7,627 bases of DNA from an uncultured Hymenobacter sp. (GCA_937871705.1 CALMOO010000424.1:1-7627); one strand, 5' to 3'; shown: positions 1 through 7,199, counted from the stretch's first letter. The notes: generated by a model from the letters alone, not told the origin. Numbers and translations are program-made.

Positions 1-775
1 GGTCGGGCAGGCTCACCATCGCTTTGTCGCCGGCCTTGATGCTGCCAGCGTACGCTTCGCTCACATCGGCCAGCACCTTACCCCCCTGCCCACTGTTGAG
101 CTGCACCACCGGTGCGCCAGGCGCCACGGTTTCGCCCAGCTTGGGCAGCACGTTGACGACCACGCCCGCGTAGGGCGCTACCACGTTGTACATGGCCCGC
201 TGCTGGTTGAGGGTGGCCAGGTTGCGCTGCAAGCCTTCGTAGGTGTTCTTGGCTTGCAGGTACTGGATTTCGGTGCCAATCTGCTGCTTCCAGAGGCCGG
301 CCTGCTTCTCATATACGATGCGTGCCAGGTCCATGCGCGTGCGCAGCTCGGCAATGCTGGCATCGAGCACGCCAGCATCGACGGTGGCCAGCACTTGGCC
401 CTTGCGCACGTGGTCGCCGCGCACCACCCGCACGCTGGTGAGCGTGCCGGCGGCGCGGGCGCCTACCGTGGCGTTCTGGTCAAAATCGACTCGGCCCTGC
501 ACTTCGAGGTAGCCCGCAAAGTTCTGGGGCGCCACCTTCAGCACCGATACGGGCACGGCCGCATTGGCCGAGTCTTTGGCGCCAGCACCAGTCTTGGCTT
601 CGAGGGTAGCAATGCGGGCCTGCGTAGCGGCCTGCTCGGCCTTTAGCTTGGCTAATTCGGCGCTGGGGTCTTTATCGCCCCCGCCGCACGAAGCCAGCAA
701 CAAGCTGATGGCCAGTATTCCTAAGCCGCTAGCTGTTGACTGATAGCTGGTGGTTTTTGAAAAGAAAGAAGTCAT
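1..775 (-). CDS. RND efflux periplasmic adaptor (membrane fusion protein), lipoprotein, 3' end outside window
   Basis: Reading down from the ATG at 775-773 gives 258 uninterrupted codons to the left edge. The protein begins with a lipoprotein signal: hydrophobic residues 17-29 and a lipobox LASC with Cys30, followed by Gly-Gly-Gly-Asp-Lys-Asp. Residues 38-62 form a short charged heptad-like helix. Then come the first half of a biotinyl-lipoyl domain (about 103-133), the alpha-hairpin (about 134-195), the second lipoyl half (about 196-228, APYAGVVVNVLPKLGETV) and the start of the beta-barrel (233-258). Family members link an inner-membrane RND pump to a TolC channel in the periplasm. The gene lies 57 bp after the tolC-family gene in the same direction, which supports one efflux operon. 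The end of the protein (rest of the barrel and the membrane-proximal domain) and the expected pump gene lie beyond position 1. The start has no Shine-Dalgarno-like sequence, as is common in Bacteroidota. The substrate cannot be told. Confidence 0.93.
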   Translation of the reverse strand, partial: MTSFFSKTTSYQSTASGLGILAISLLLASCGGGDKDPSAELAKLKAEQAATQARIATLEAKTGAGAKDSANAAVPVSVLKVAPQNFAGYLEVQGRVDFDQNATVGARAAGTLTSVRVVRGDHVRKGQVLATVDAGVLDASIAELRTRMDLARIVYEKQAGLWKQQIGTEIQYLQAKNTYEGLQRNLATLNQQRAMYNVVAPYAGVVVNVLPKLGETVAPGAPVVQLNSGQGGKVLADVSEAYAGSIKAGDKAMVSLPD

Positions 776-801
776 ATAGATGAAGATGTTATTCGAACAA
801 G

Positions 802-827
802 AAAAAGCTGGGCAGCAGCCCGCAGCT
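802..827 (-). terminator. Hairpin plus T-run between tolC-family and adaptor genes
   Basis: Read on the minus strand just after the tolC-family stop codon, AGCT, a 2-nt bulge, GGGC, a TGCT loop, GCCC and AGCT form an 8-bp stem. Five T follow on that strand (A at 802-806 on the plus strand; the first T is shared with the last AGCT). This has the form of an intrinsic terminator, but it sits inside the operon, so partial read-through or attenuation is the likely meaning. A third AGCT at 831-834, part of a repeated AAAAGCT (803-809 and 828-834), allows an alternative pairing. The fold was made by eye, with no energy computed. Confidence 0.38.
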
Positions 828-832
828 AAAAG

Positions 833-2506
833 CTAACGCGCGGCCTGGTACAGCTCGCCAGTGGCTTTGTCGCGGTCTACCTTGGCCACCAGCACGTCGT
901 AGATGGCCGAGTAGTAGTTGGTTTGGGCTTCGCGCAGCGAAGTTTCGGCCGTAATCACCTCCAGGTTGGAGCCTACCCCCGCCTGAAACTTGATGCGCGT
1001 GACGCGGGCCACGTCGGCGGCCAGGGTTAGGTTGGCCTGCTGGCTGTCGAGCACATCCAGGGCGTTGATGAGGGTAGTACGGCTCTGGGCATCTTGCAGG
1101 TCAATGCTTTGGCGCAGCGTTTCGAAGCCGCGCTCTATGGTTTGCTGCTGAATGCGGCCCTGCTGCACCTGGTATTTGCGGCGGAAGCCATCGAACACCG
1201 GCACCGTCAGGCCCAGGCCCACGTTGCCAAAGCCAAACCAGTTCTGGTTTGGAAAGCCATTCGCCGCTCGCGAGTCGGGCCCCCGAAAGGCAAACAAGTC
1301 GCCTACCGCCGGCGCCGAGCCCACGAAGCCATACGCCGCCGTGAACACGAGGCGGGGGTAGGCGCTCACCTGGCGGTTGCGCAGGTCTAGGCCTGCCAGC
1401 GCCTGCTGCGTTTCCAGGGTCGAAAACTCGATGCGGTTGTTGTAATTGAAAGCCGCAGCCGCCTGCGAGGGCAGGCCGCCGCTGAGGGCCGTTTGCTGGT
1501 CCTGGCGATTTTGGGCGTCGGTATTGTTGCCAATGGCGGGCGCCGGGGCGGTGGGCACCGCCGCGTTGCTACCCCCCGTAGTAAAGTTGGCTACCCCCAG
1601 GCGCTGGCGCAAAGCCCCCGCATCGACCACGGCTGCGCCGAGCGAGTCGGTGAGCTGCACTTGCTGGTTCTGCGGAACTCCCATCTGAAACTTCAGCAGG
1701 GCCACGCTCAGCTCGGTTAGGCGCTGGGCCTTTTGCTGCTCCACCACTAGGTTGTTGCGCTGCACCTGCAGGCGGTCTACGTCCAGCTTTTCGGCAAAGC
1801 CCGCCTTAAACGTCTGGCGCGTCTGGTATAATAAGGTATCGAGGCGGCGCACGTTGCGCGAGAGCAGCGTGAGGCGTGAGCGCGCTACCAGCGTGCTGTA
1901 GTAGGCCTTGCTCACCTGCTCCACCACGTCGATTTCGGCTTGCTGCGTTTGCTTCTTCGACAAGTCTTCGTACACCTTAGCCGCCTTCAAGCCGATGAGA
2001 TATGAGCCATCAAAGAGCTGCTGCGACAGCGACATACTGCTGTTGCCGGCGTATTGCAGGCCGAAAGCCAGTGGCTGCGGCGGTGTGGCCACAATTTGCC
2101 CATACGCTGGGCTCAGGGTCACAGCCTGGCCCGCCTGCGCCTTGGCCAGGTCAGCAGCGGTAAGGGTGGTGCCCGACAGCGGCGCACCGGCAAAAGCGCC
2201 AAAATCTACCAAGCTCTTTTGCAGCTTGTAGTTGTCAGCCACGTTGGCAGCAAAAGTTACCTGGGGTAAGCCCTGAGCCTTGATTTCGCCTACTTTGGCG
2301 TGGGCCGTTTGCTCGGCCAAACGCGTAGAAAGCAAGGTGGGCTTGTTCTTCACCGCGTAGTGCACGGCTTGCGACAAGCTCAGCGGCATCGGGCCGGCAG
2401 CGGGCTGCACAGGCAACGAAGCTTGGTTTTGGGCCAGGGCTGGGCCGACTGACCCTAGTGCCAGCGCCGAAGCGGCCAGCAATGCCCCGAATAAGGAGTT
2501 TTTCAT
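833..2506 (-). CDS. TolC-family outer-membrane efflux channel
   Basis: The 557-residue protein has a Sec signal peptide (residues 1-25, ending ALA before Gln26) and two OEP repeats. The repeats are visible as paired motifs: SQQLFDGSYLIGLKAAK (161-177) matches VPVFDGFRRKYQVQQGRI (435-452), and QTFKAGFAEKLDVDRLQV (231-248) matches FQAGVGSNLEVITAETSL (507-524). Such proteins trimerise into an outer-membrane barrel with a periplasmic alpha-helical tunnel and take substrate from the RND pump and adaptor. It is longer than typical family members (about 430-490 residues). The extra length lies mainly in a Gly/Ala/Pro/Asn/Gln-rich stretch at about 303-355 between the repeats, and in residues about 100-145 of the first half. 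The gene starts 51 bp after the tetR stop and no promoter-like element is seen in that gap, so it is probably transcribed from the tetR promoter. The start is fixed by the signal peptide. Confidence 0.95.
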   Translation of the reverse strand: MKNSLFGALLAASALALGSVGPALAQNQASLPVQPAAGPMPLSLSQAVHYAVKNKPTLLSTRLAEQTAHAKVGEIKAQGLPQVTFAANVADNYKLQKSLVDFGAFAGAPLSGTTLTAADLAKAQAGQAVTLSPAYGQIVATPPQPLAFGLQYAGNSSMSLSQQLFDGSYLIGLKAAKVYEDLSKKQTQQAEIDVVEQVSKAYYSTLVARSRLTLLSRNVRRLDTLLYQTRQTFKAGFAEKLDVDRLQVQRNNLVVEQQKAQRLTELSVALLKFQMGVPQNQQVQLTDSLGAAVVDAGALRQRLGVANFTTGGSNAAVPTAPAPAIGNNTDAQNRQDQQTALSGGLPSQAAAAFNYNNRIEFSTLETQQALAGLDLRNRQVSAYPRLVFTAAYGFVGSAPAVGDLFAFRGPDSRAANGFPNQNWFGFGNVGLGLTVPVFDGFRRKYQVQQGRIQQQTIERGFETLRQSIDLQDAQSRTTLINALDVLDSQQANLTLAADVARVTRIKFQAGVGSNLEVITAETSLREAQTNYYSAIYDVLVAKVDRDKATGELYQAAR

Positions 2507-2557
2507 AAAAGGTGAAAGAAAAAGGAAGTCAGCTCGCTACACAGGGGTAGGCGCGGC

Positions 2558-3172
2558 TTATTCTTCTTCGGTTACGTGGCGGTAGTCGTTGATAAGCTTG
2601 TGACCCTTGAGCGTGGCTACGCCCAGCAAAAAATGCTCGTCGAACACGCGGTTGACCCGAACAGGGCTAAACTGCGCCGATGGGTATAGCTCGGGGTCGA
2701 AGGCCAACTCAATCTGAGCGAGGTTGAGGCGGGCCAGCACGTCCACGTCGAGGTCGGGCCGGAATAATCCTTCGGCCATGCCGCGTCGCAGGTTTTGCGT
2801 TATCTGGTTGAGGATGAAGCTGCTCTTATGCTCCGAAAACAACGTCCAAGCAGCCGGATGGTACTTCTTAAGGTCGTAAAATATGCTTGGGTGAATGTTA
2901 CTGAACTGCTGCTCAGCCCAGTGCGAGAGCGTCAGCATCTCCGTAATGGCGTTGGTTGCATCTAAGGCCACGCTAGTACAGTCATGCTGCGACTTGTCGA
3001 GGTGCTGCTTTATCACGGCGAGTACGATTTCGTCTTTGTTAGCGAAGAGCTTATACAGCGTCTTTTTCGACATCGACAAGTCGGCCGCGATGTCGTCCAT
3101 GCTCACACTCTTAATACCGTTGCGTAGGAATAGCGCCCCGGCTTGGGCTAGGATTCGGTTTTTTGTTTCCAT
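2558..3172 (-). CDS. TetR/AcrR-family transcriptional regulator of the efflux operon
   Basis: The 204-residue protein is of normal family length. The N-terminal DNA-binding domain covers about residues 4-50: the helix after ILAQAGALFLRNGIKSVSMD, then the helix-turn-helix DIAADLSMSKKTLYKLFANK (27-46), with the typical TLYKLFANKDE recognition-helix segment. The C-terminal three quarters (about 55-204) is the divergent ligand-binding and dimerisation region; its ligand cannot be read from sequence. It is first in the tetR-tolC-adaptor gene set, so it is most likely a drug- or metabolite-responsive repressor of that operon and of itself. The 28-bp inverted repeat just upstream (3196-3223) is the obvious operator candidate. 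The ATG at 3172 gives the usual short lead-in (METKNRIL) to the first helix and lies only 11 nt from the end of the promoter element. Family assignment is secure; repressor rather than activator is inferred. Confidence 0.94.
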   Translation of the reverse strand: METKNRILAQAGALFLRNGIKSVSMDDIAADLSMSKKTLYKLFANKDEIVLAVIKQHLDKSQHDCTSVALDATNAITEMLTLSHWAEQQFSNIHPSIFYDLKKYHPAAWTLFSEHKSSFILNQITQNLRRGMAEGLFRPDLDVDVLARLNLAQIELAFDPELYPSAQFSPVRVNRVFDEHFLLGVATLKGHKLINDYRHVTEEE

Positions 3173-3183
3173 GAGAAGATGCG

Positions 3184-3191
3184 CAAAGATA
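3184..3191 (-). promoter_or_regulatory. Candidate -7 promoter element for tetR operon
   Basis: TATCTTTG on the minus strand exactly fits the Bacteroidota -7 consensus TAnnTTTG and ends 11 nt before the tetR ATG. A transcript from it would have a leader of only a few bases. The -33 element expected about 20 bp upstream (near 3212-3216) is a poor match, and that region lies inside the inverted repeat. Confidence 0.6.
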
Positions 3192-3195
3192 CAAC

Positions 3196-3223
3196 GGAAA
3201 CTTTAAATGAACCCATAGTTTCC
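3196..3223. promoter_or_regulatory. 28-bp inverted repeat, candidate TetR operator
   Basis: GGAAACT (3196-3202) and AGTTTCC (3217-3223) are perfect inverted 7-mers with a 14-bp spacer. The site covers the stretch between the expected -33 and -7 elements of the tetR promoter, so a bound dimer would block polymerase. Length and position fit TetR-family operators in general. Assignment to this regulator is inferred from adjacency. Confidence 0.55.
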
Positions 3224-3264
3224 ATTACTCATTCACACACTTCACACCTCAATCGGCTTTTACC

Positions 3265-3293
3265 TTGACGCGCTTGCCTCGCTTTTACTTTAG
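3265..3293 (+). promoter_or_regulatory. Possible distal rightward promoter upstream of ispF
   Basis: TTG (3265-3267), an 18-bp gap and TACTTTAG (3286-3293) resemble the Bacteroidota -33/-7 pair with one mismatch in the -7 element. Use of it would give ispF a leader of about 180 nt containing both palindromes. Weak call. Confidence 0.22.
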
Positions 3294-3448
3294 CCAACGC
3301 CATTATTACTTGGCACCGGCGTAAGCGCTACCGCATGCGGCTAATTTCATTATCTAAACAAAGCTAATAATATTAGTTTAATATAGCAAGATTCTTAAGT
3401 TAAAATTTTCATTGTTTAACCATATTCGGCTGTCGGAGGGTGAGTAAA

Positions 3449-3456
3449 TACCTTTG
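3449..3456 (+). promoter_or_regulatory. Candidate -7 promoter element for ispF
   Basis: TACCTTTG exactly fits TAnnTTTG and lies 26 nt before the ispF ATG, giving a leader of about 20 nt. Only a poor -33 match (TTCGG, 3425-3429) is seen at the expected distance. Confidence 0.5.
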
Positions 3457-3482
3457 CGCTCCATCCTGCTTATTCAAGGCTT

Positions 3483-3962
3483 ATGAAAATCCGTGTTGGC
3501 TTCGGCTACGACGTTCACCAATTGCAGCCGGGCCTCCCCTTCTGGCTGGGCGGCATCCTGGTGCCGCACACGCACGGCGCACTGGGCCACTCCGATGCCG
3601 ACGTGCTCATTCACGTTATCTGCGATGCCCTGCTGGGCGCGGCCAACCTGCGCGACATTGGTTTCCACTTCCCCGACACCGACCCGCAGTACAAAGGCAT
3701 TGACAGCAAGAAACTGCTAGCCGAAACCTGCCAGCTGCTGCGCACCCACGGCTACGAAATCAGCAACATCGACTCGACCATCTGCCTCGAGCAGCCCAAG
3801 GTAAACCCCCACATTCCGGCTATGCGGCAAACCCTCGCCCAGGTGATGGGAATAGCCGAAGACGCCGTTTCCATCAAAGCCACCACCACCGAGAAGCTAG
3901 GCTTCGTGGGCCGCAAAGAGGGGGTAGCGGCTTATGCTACTATCTTGATTACGAAGGGGTAG
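3483..3962 (+). CDS. ispF: 2-C-methyl-D-erythritol 2,4-cyclodiphosphate synthase
   Basis: The 159-residue protein has the same length as E. coli IspF and aligns end to end. IspF converts CDP-methylerythritol 2-phosphate to methylerythritol 2,4-cyclodiphosphate, releasing CMP, in the cytosolic MEP pathway to isoprenoids; the enzyme is a trimer with active sites between subunits. Visible signatures are the metal-ligand set Asp10 and His12 (GYDVH) and His44 (after HSDADV, 36-41), the FPDTD loop (63-67), the PHIPAMR segment (109-115) and the signature KATTTEKLGFVGR (132-144). No key residue is missing. The ATG at 3483 gives the expected N-terminus directly before the first strand. The gene diverges from the efflux operon and is followed after 72 bp by the peptidase gene on the same strand. 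No other MEP gene is in the window. Confidence 0.98.
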   Translation: MKIRVGFGYDVHQLQPGLPFWLGGILVPHTHGALGHSDADVLIHVICDALLGAANLRDIGFHFPDTDPQYKGIDSKKLLAETCQLLRTHGYEISNIDSTICLEQPKVNPHIPAMRQTLAQVMGIAEDAVSIKATTTEKLGFVGRKEGVAAYATILITKG

Positions 3963-4034
3963 GGCAAGCTTTATTTTATCCTCCCACACTACCAGCGGCC
4001 CTGCAGTGCCAGCTAAAGCCTACCCTACACACTT

Positions 4035-5711
4035 ATGAAATACGCCTTTTTGCTGCTGGCGGGGCTCGCCCTGCCCGGCGTCACTCTTGCCCAGGCTCCT
4101 ACCAAGGTCAAAACCAAGCTTAAGCGTGGGAACGCGCCCGCTAGCAGCCCTGCCAAGCAGCCCAGCGCTACCGTGCAAGCACCACCGGCCGACTACGCCG
4201 CGCAGTACGCCGCCCGCTACATCACCCAAGAGCACCTGCGGCGCGACCTCAGCGTGCTGGCTTCCGACGAGTATGAGGGCCGCGAAACCGGCACCAAGGG
4301 CCAGAAAATGGCCGCCGCTTACATCAGCCAGCAGTTCGCGGCCGATAGCCTGGTGGCGCCCGTGGCGGCCAACGCTACCAACCCTTACCTCCAAACCTTC
4401 GACCTAGAGCGAAGCGCCTGGCAGCCGGGCGGCACCATCACGGTAGGCGGCAAGGGCTACGAGTGGCTGAAAGATTTTTATGCTTTCGGCCGCTCGCCCT
4501 TTCAGCAGGCCACGGCGGTGCAGCCGGTGTTCGTAGGCTACGGCATCGAGCAGGGCGAGTATTCTGATTATAAAGGCCGCGACGTGCAGGGCAAGGACCT
4601 CATCGTGCTGCTAGGCGAGCCGCACACTGCCGATGGTAAGTCGGTACTGAGTGCCGATGGCAGCGCCACCAAGTGGGCCGTCGATTTCCGGGCCAAGGCC
4701 GGGCTGGCGGCGCAAAAAGGCGCCCGCAGCGTGTTCTTCGTTGACTTCTCGCCCAAAGCTGATTTCGCGAAACTCACGGCAAGGCTGGCGCCGCGCGTAA
4801 TGCAGCCTATCATTGCGCCGGCCGAGCAGGCGGGGGGTAGGGCTCCAGCATTCTTCGTTTCGCCGGCCGTGGCCCTGAAAATGCTGAGCACGAATGATGC
4901 CGCAATTCGCAGCTACGAGGCGGCCACTGCTGCCGCTAAAGCGCCGGTGGCCAGCAAGTTTAAGCCGGTTAAGTTTACCATTAGCGCGCCGCAGGAGCGC
5001 AGCACGGTTAGCACCGAAAATGTGCTCGGCTTCCTGCCCGGCACCGACAAAAAGGAAGAAATTCTGGTGGTGTCGGCGCACTACGACCACCTCGGCATCA
5101 TTGGCGGGCAGGTGTACAACGGGGCCGACGACGATGGCTCGGGCACGGTGGGCGTGCTAGCGCTGGCTCAGGCATTTAGCAAGGCCGCGCACGCCGGGCA
5201 CGGGCCGCGCCGCAGCATCTTGTTCCTGGCTAATACGGGCGAGGAGAAGGGCTTACTGGGTTCGCAGTACTACACCAATAACCCGGTTTTTCCGCTGGCC
5301 TCGACCATTGCCGACCTCAACATCGACATGATTGGGCGCACCGACGTAGCACACGAAGGCCAACCCGATTACGTGTATGTTATTGGCTCTGACAAGCTTT
5401 CGTCGCAGCTGCACGCGGTGATGGAAGCGGCCAACCGCCAGTACACCAAGCTTGACCTCGACTACCGCTTCAACGACCCCAACGACCCCAATCGCTTTTA
5501 CTACCGCTCAGACCACTACAACTTTGCGGTGCACAAAGTACCGGTGGCTTTCTTCTTTAATGGCGTGCACGCCGACTACCACGAGGCAAGCGACGAGGTT
5601 AGCAAAATCGAGTTTAATAAGCTGGAGGAACGCGCCAAGCTGGTGTTTTTCACGGCCTGGGAATTGGCCAACCGCGAGGAGCGGCCCGTGGTAGATTCGA
5701 ATAAGCCGTAG
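4035..5711 (+). CDS. Secreted M28-family zinc peptidase with PA-like insert
   Basis: The 558-residue protein starts with a Sec signal peptide (1-20, ending in LAQA), so it acts in the periplasm or outside the cell. A Lys/Ala/Pro-rich linker (about 21-55) precedes a helical segment with the motif SDEYEGRETGTKGQKMAA (about 77-94). A PA-like domain occupies about 155-330 (VFVGYGIEQGEYSDYKGRDV onward). The catalytic M28 domain follows, with its full di-zinc set by motif: His349 (SAHYDH), bridging Asp366 (GADDDGSG), catalytic Glu403 and ligand Glu404 (GEE), Asp431 (NIDMIG) and His516 (ADYHEASDE). M28 enzymes of this layout are usually aminopeptidases or carboxypeptidases; which one cannot be decided here. 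The gene begins 72 bp after ispF, and no promoter-like element is seen in the gap, so read-through from ispF is possible. The signal peptide supports the ATG at 4035. Confidence 0.95.
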   Translation: MKYAFLLLAGLALPGVTLAQAPTKVKTKLKRGNAPASSPAKQPSATVQAPPADYAAQYAARYITQEHLRRDLSVLASDEYEGRETGTKGQKMAAAYISQQFAADSLVAPVAANATNPYLQTFDLERSAWQPGGTITVGGKGYEWLKDFYAFGRSPFQQATAVQPVFVGYGIEQGEYSDYKGRDVQGKDLIVLLGEPHTADGKSVLSADGSATKWAVDFRAKAGLAAQKGARSVFFVDFSPKADFAKLTARLAPRVMQPIIAPAEQAGGRAPAFFVSPAVALKMLSTNDAAIRSYEAATAAAKAPVASKFKPVKFTISAPQERSTVSTENVLGFLPGTDKKEEILVVSAHYDHLGIIGGQVYNGADDDGSGTVGVLALAQAFSKAAHAGHGPRRSILFLANTGEEKGLLGSQYYTNNPVFPLASTIADLNIDMIGRTDVAHEGQPDYVYVIGSDKLSSQLHAVMEAANRQYTKLDLDYRFNDPNDPNRFYYRSDHYNFAVHKVPVAFFFNGVHADYHEASDEVSKIEFNKLEERAKLVFFTAWELANREERPVVDSNKP

Positions 5712-5793
5712 CTTTAGATGGTTCGCTGTGCTACGCGGTGCCGAATGAATGCGGCGCAGCTTGGCGTTTCAACATGGAGAAATACTGCGTAAG

Positions 5794-7167
5794 ATGCTAA
5801 AAGCTCAAGCTTTCCAAACTGACGCCGAAGCCAAGGCCTTCGACCTCGAACACCGCCGCAAAATCCGCTTTAACATCGGCAAGTACGATGCGGCCGTGAC
5901 TGCTGGCATGCAGCACTACGCCAACCACGAGTTGGCCCGTGCCCGCGCCGCCTACCTTAAAGCGCAGGTGCTGGAAAAGCTTGACGACTACCTGCTGCAA
6001 TTTGAGCAGGCCTTCACCGCGAGGGGGGGTAGGGTGGTGTGGGCCAACGATGCTCAAGAAGCGCTCGCCGAAATTGGCCGCCTCACGGAGGCCCGACAAG
6101 CGCGCACGGTGGTGAAAGCTAAGAGCATGACCACCGAGGAAATCCACGTCAACAAATACTTGCAAAGCCGCGGCATAGAGTCAGTTGAGACTGACCTCGG
6201 CGAGTACATCGTGCAGCTCAATGGCGAGCGGCCTTACCATATTGTGACGCCGGCTATGCACCTGAGCAAGGCCGACATCGCCGCTATTTTCGTCAAGCAC
6301 CTAGGCATAGCGCACACCGACGATGCCCAGCAGCTCGTACTCACGGCCCGCCACCTGCTGCGCGACAAGTACACCTCGGCCGAGGTAGGTATCACGGGAG
6401 GCAACTTCCTTATCGCCCAAGAAGGGGGGGTAGCAGTTACCGAAAACGAAGGCAACGCCCGCCTGTCGGCCACGTTCCCCGACTTGCACATTGCGGTAGT
6501 GGGCATCGAAAAGCTCATTCCGCAGCTCACCGACCTCGATTTATTTTGGCCGCTGCTCAGCACCAGCGGCACGGGCCAGCAAGTCACGGTGTACAACACG
6601 GTGTACTTCGGCCCGCGCCAGCCCGGCGAAACCGATGGCCCCACCGAGATGGTCGTCATCCTGCTCGACAACGGCCGCACCAACCTCCTTGCCCGGCCCG
6701 ACCGCCGCGAGGCACTGCGCTGCATCAGGTGCGGCGCCTGCCTCAACGTGTGCCCGGTGTACAAAAACATCGGCGGCCACACCTACGAAACCACCTATTC
6801 CGGTCCTATTGGCTCGGTTATCAGCCCGCACCTGAGTGGGCTGCAAGAGCACCAGCACCTGAGCTTTGCCAGCAGCCTGTGCGGCGCCTGCACCAGCGTG
6901 TGCCCGGTACGCATTAACCTGCACAATCTCTTGCTGCTCAACCGCCAGGAAAGTGTGCGCGAGGGCCACAATGCTACCGTCGAAAAGGTAGCCATCGGCC
7001 TGTGGCGCTGGAGCATGCAGCACCGCTGGGCGCTCGACATCCTCCCCGGCCGTCTCAAAGATTTTAGCCTCGGCTACCTGCTCGACCAAAGCGGCTGGCG
7101 CAAGCGCCGCGAGAGCCTGCGCGTGGCTGACAAGTCGTTTCGGGAGTTGTGGCAGGCAAGTCATTAG
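5794..7167 (+). CDS. lutB: LutB-family iron-sulfur protein (LUD domain plus two Fe-S motifs)
   Basis: The 457-residue protein (numbered from the ATG at 5794) has an N-terminal helical region, a LUD domain (about 55-290) with the motif GITGGNFLIAQEGGVAVTEN (199-218) and conserved ENEGNARL, then a ferredoxin-like part. That part has Cys310, 313, 316 and 320 in CxxCxxCxxxCP and Cys363, 366 and 370 in CxxCxxxCP, with a LutB-type C-terminal segment after about 400. LutB works with LutA and LutC to oxidise L-lactate to pyruvate in the cytoplasm. Neither partner gene is next to it here, so the lactate role is inferred from family only. The frame is open from an upstream ATG at 5749 (472 residues). 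I prefer 5794 because 457 residues is nearer the usual size and the extra 15 residues (MRRSLAFQHGEILRK) look unrelated to the family; the choice is uncertain. The gene contains two runs of seven G (6023-6029 and 6424-6430). Confidence 0.9.
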   Translation: MLKAQAFQTDAEAKAFDLEHRRKIRFNIGKYDAAVTAGMQHYANHELARARAAYLKAQVLEKLDDYLLQFEQAFTARGGRVVWANDAQEALAEIGRLTEARQARTVVKAKSMTTEEIHVNKYLQSRGIESVETDLGEYIVQLNGERPYHIVTPAMHLSKADIAAIFVKHLGIAHTDDAQQLVLTARHLLRDKYTSAEVGITGGNFLIAQEGGVAVTENEGNARLSATFPDLHIAVVGIEKLIPQLTDLDLFWPLLSTSGTGQQVTVYNTVYFGPRQPGETDGPTEMVVILLDNGRTNLLARPDRREALRCIRCGACLNVCPVYKNIGGHTYETTYSGPIGSVISPHLSGLQEHQHLSFASSLCGACTSVCPVRINLHNLLLLNRQESVREGHNATVEKVAIGLWRWSMQHRWALDILPGRLKDFSLGYLLDQSGWRKRRESLRVADKSFRELWQASH

Positions 7168-7182
7168 CAGCCTTTTAGGCTG
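7168..7182 (+). terminator. Short hairpin after lutB, doubtful terminator
   Basis: CAGCCT-TTT-AGGCTG forms a 6-bp stem directly after the lutB stop codon. No T-run follows it and the next start codon is 17 nt away, so it may only modulate read-through or have no function. Confidence 0.22.
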
Positions 7183-7199
7183 ACTGCCGTACACAGCGT

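Larger units (their letters stand above)
3173..3482. other. 310-bp divergent intergenic region between the efflux operon and ispF
   Basis: I see no gene here. From left to right it holds the tetR promoter and 28-bp inverted repeat (3184-3223), a direct repeat TTCACAC (3232-3238 and 3241-3247), a possible rightward promoter (3265-3293), a perfect 10-bp palindrome CCGCATGCGG (3331-3340), an AT-rich block (about 3341-3420) with the near-palindrome CTAATA-A-TATTAG (3364-3376), and the ispF-proximal TACCTTTG (3449-3456). The AT-rich block stands out against the GC-rich genes. The role of the palindromes is unknown. Confidence 0.7.

Noticed and set aside
254..646. Open frame of 130 codons on the plus strand opposite the adaptor gene
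   Set aside because: It is antisense to a clear adaptor reading frame on the minus strand, has no recognisable motif and is of the kind expected in GC-rich DNA.
3232..3247. TTCACAC direct repeat upstream of the tetR inverted repeat
   Set aside because: Only two 7-base copies; not enough to claim a binding site or an iteron array.
3968..4019. GCTTTA and TAAAGC inverted pair between ispF and the peptidase gene
   Set aside because: Six-base arms 40 nt apart are likely by chance.
4611..5090. Open frames on the minus strand within the M28 peptidase
   Set aside because: They lie opposite a gene with a complete set of catalytic motifs and show no family features.
5707..5735. CGTAGC and GCTACG inverted repeat overlapping the M28 stop codon
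   Set aside because: The loop is 17 nt and no T-run follows, so it is too weak to call a terminator.
717..6306. CTAG-containing words that seem frequent
   Set aside because: A rough count of about 14 CTAG sites is below the number expected from base composition, so there is no excess.
6234..6782. Open frame of 182 codons on the minus strand within lutB
   Set aside because: Ser/Arg/Pro-rich antisense frame with no recognisable domain, opposite the conserved LUD motif.
6541..7194. Open frame of 217 codons on the minus strand over the lutB 3' half
   Set aside because: Composition is Ala/Val/Gly-rich shadow coding opposite the Fe-S motifs of lutB; no domain or start signal supports it.
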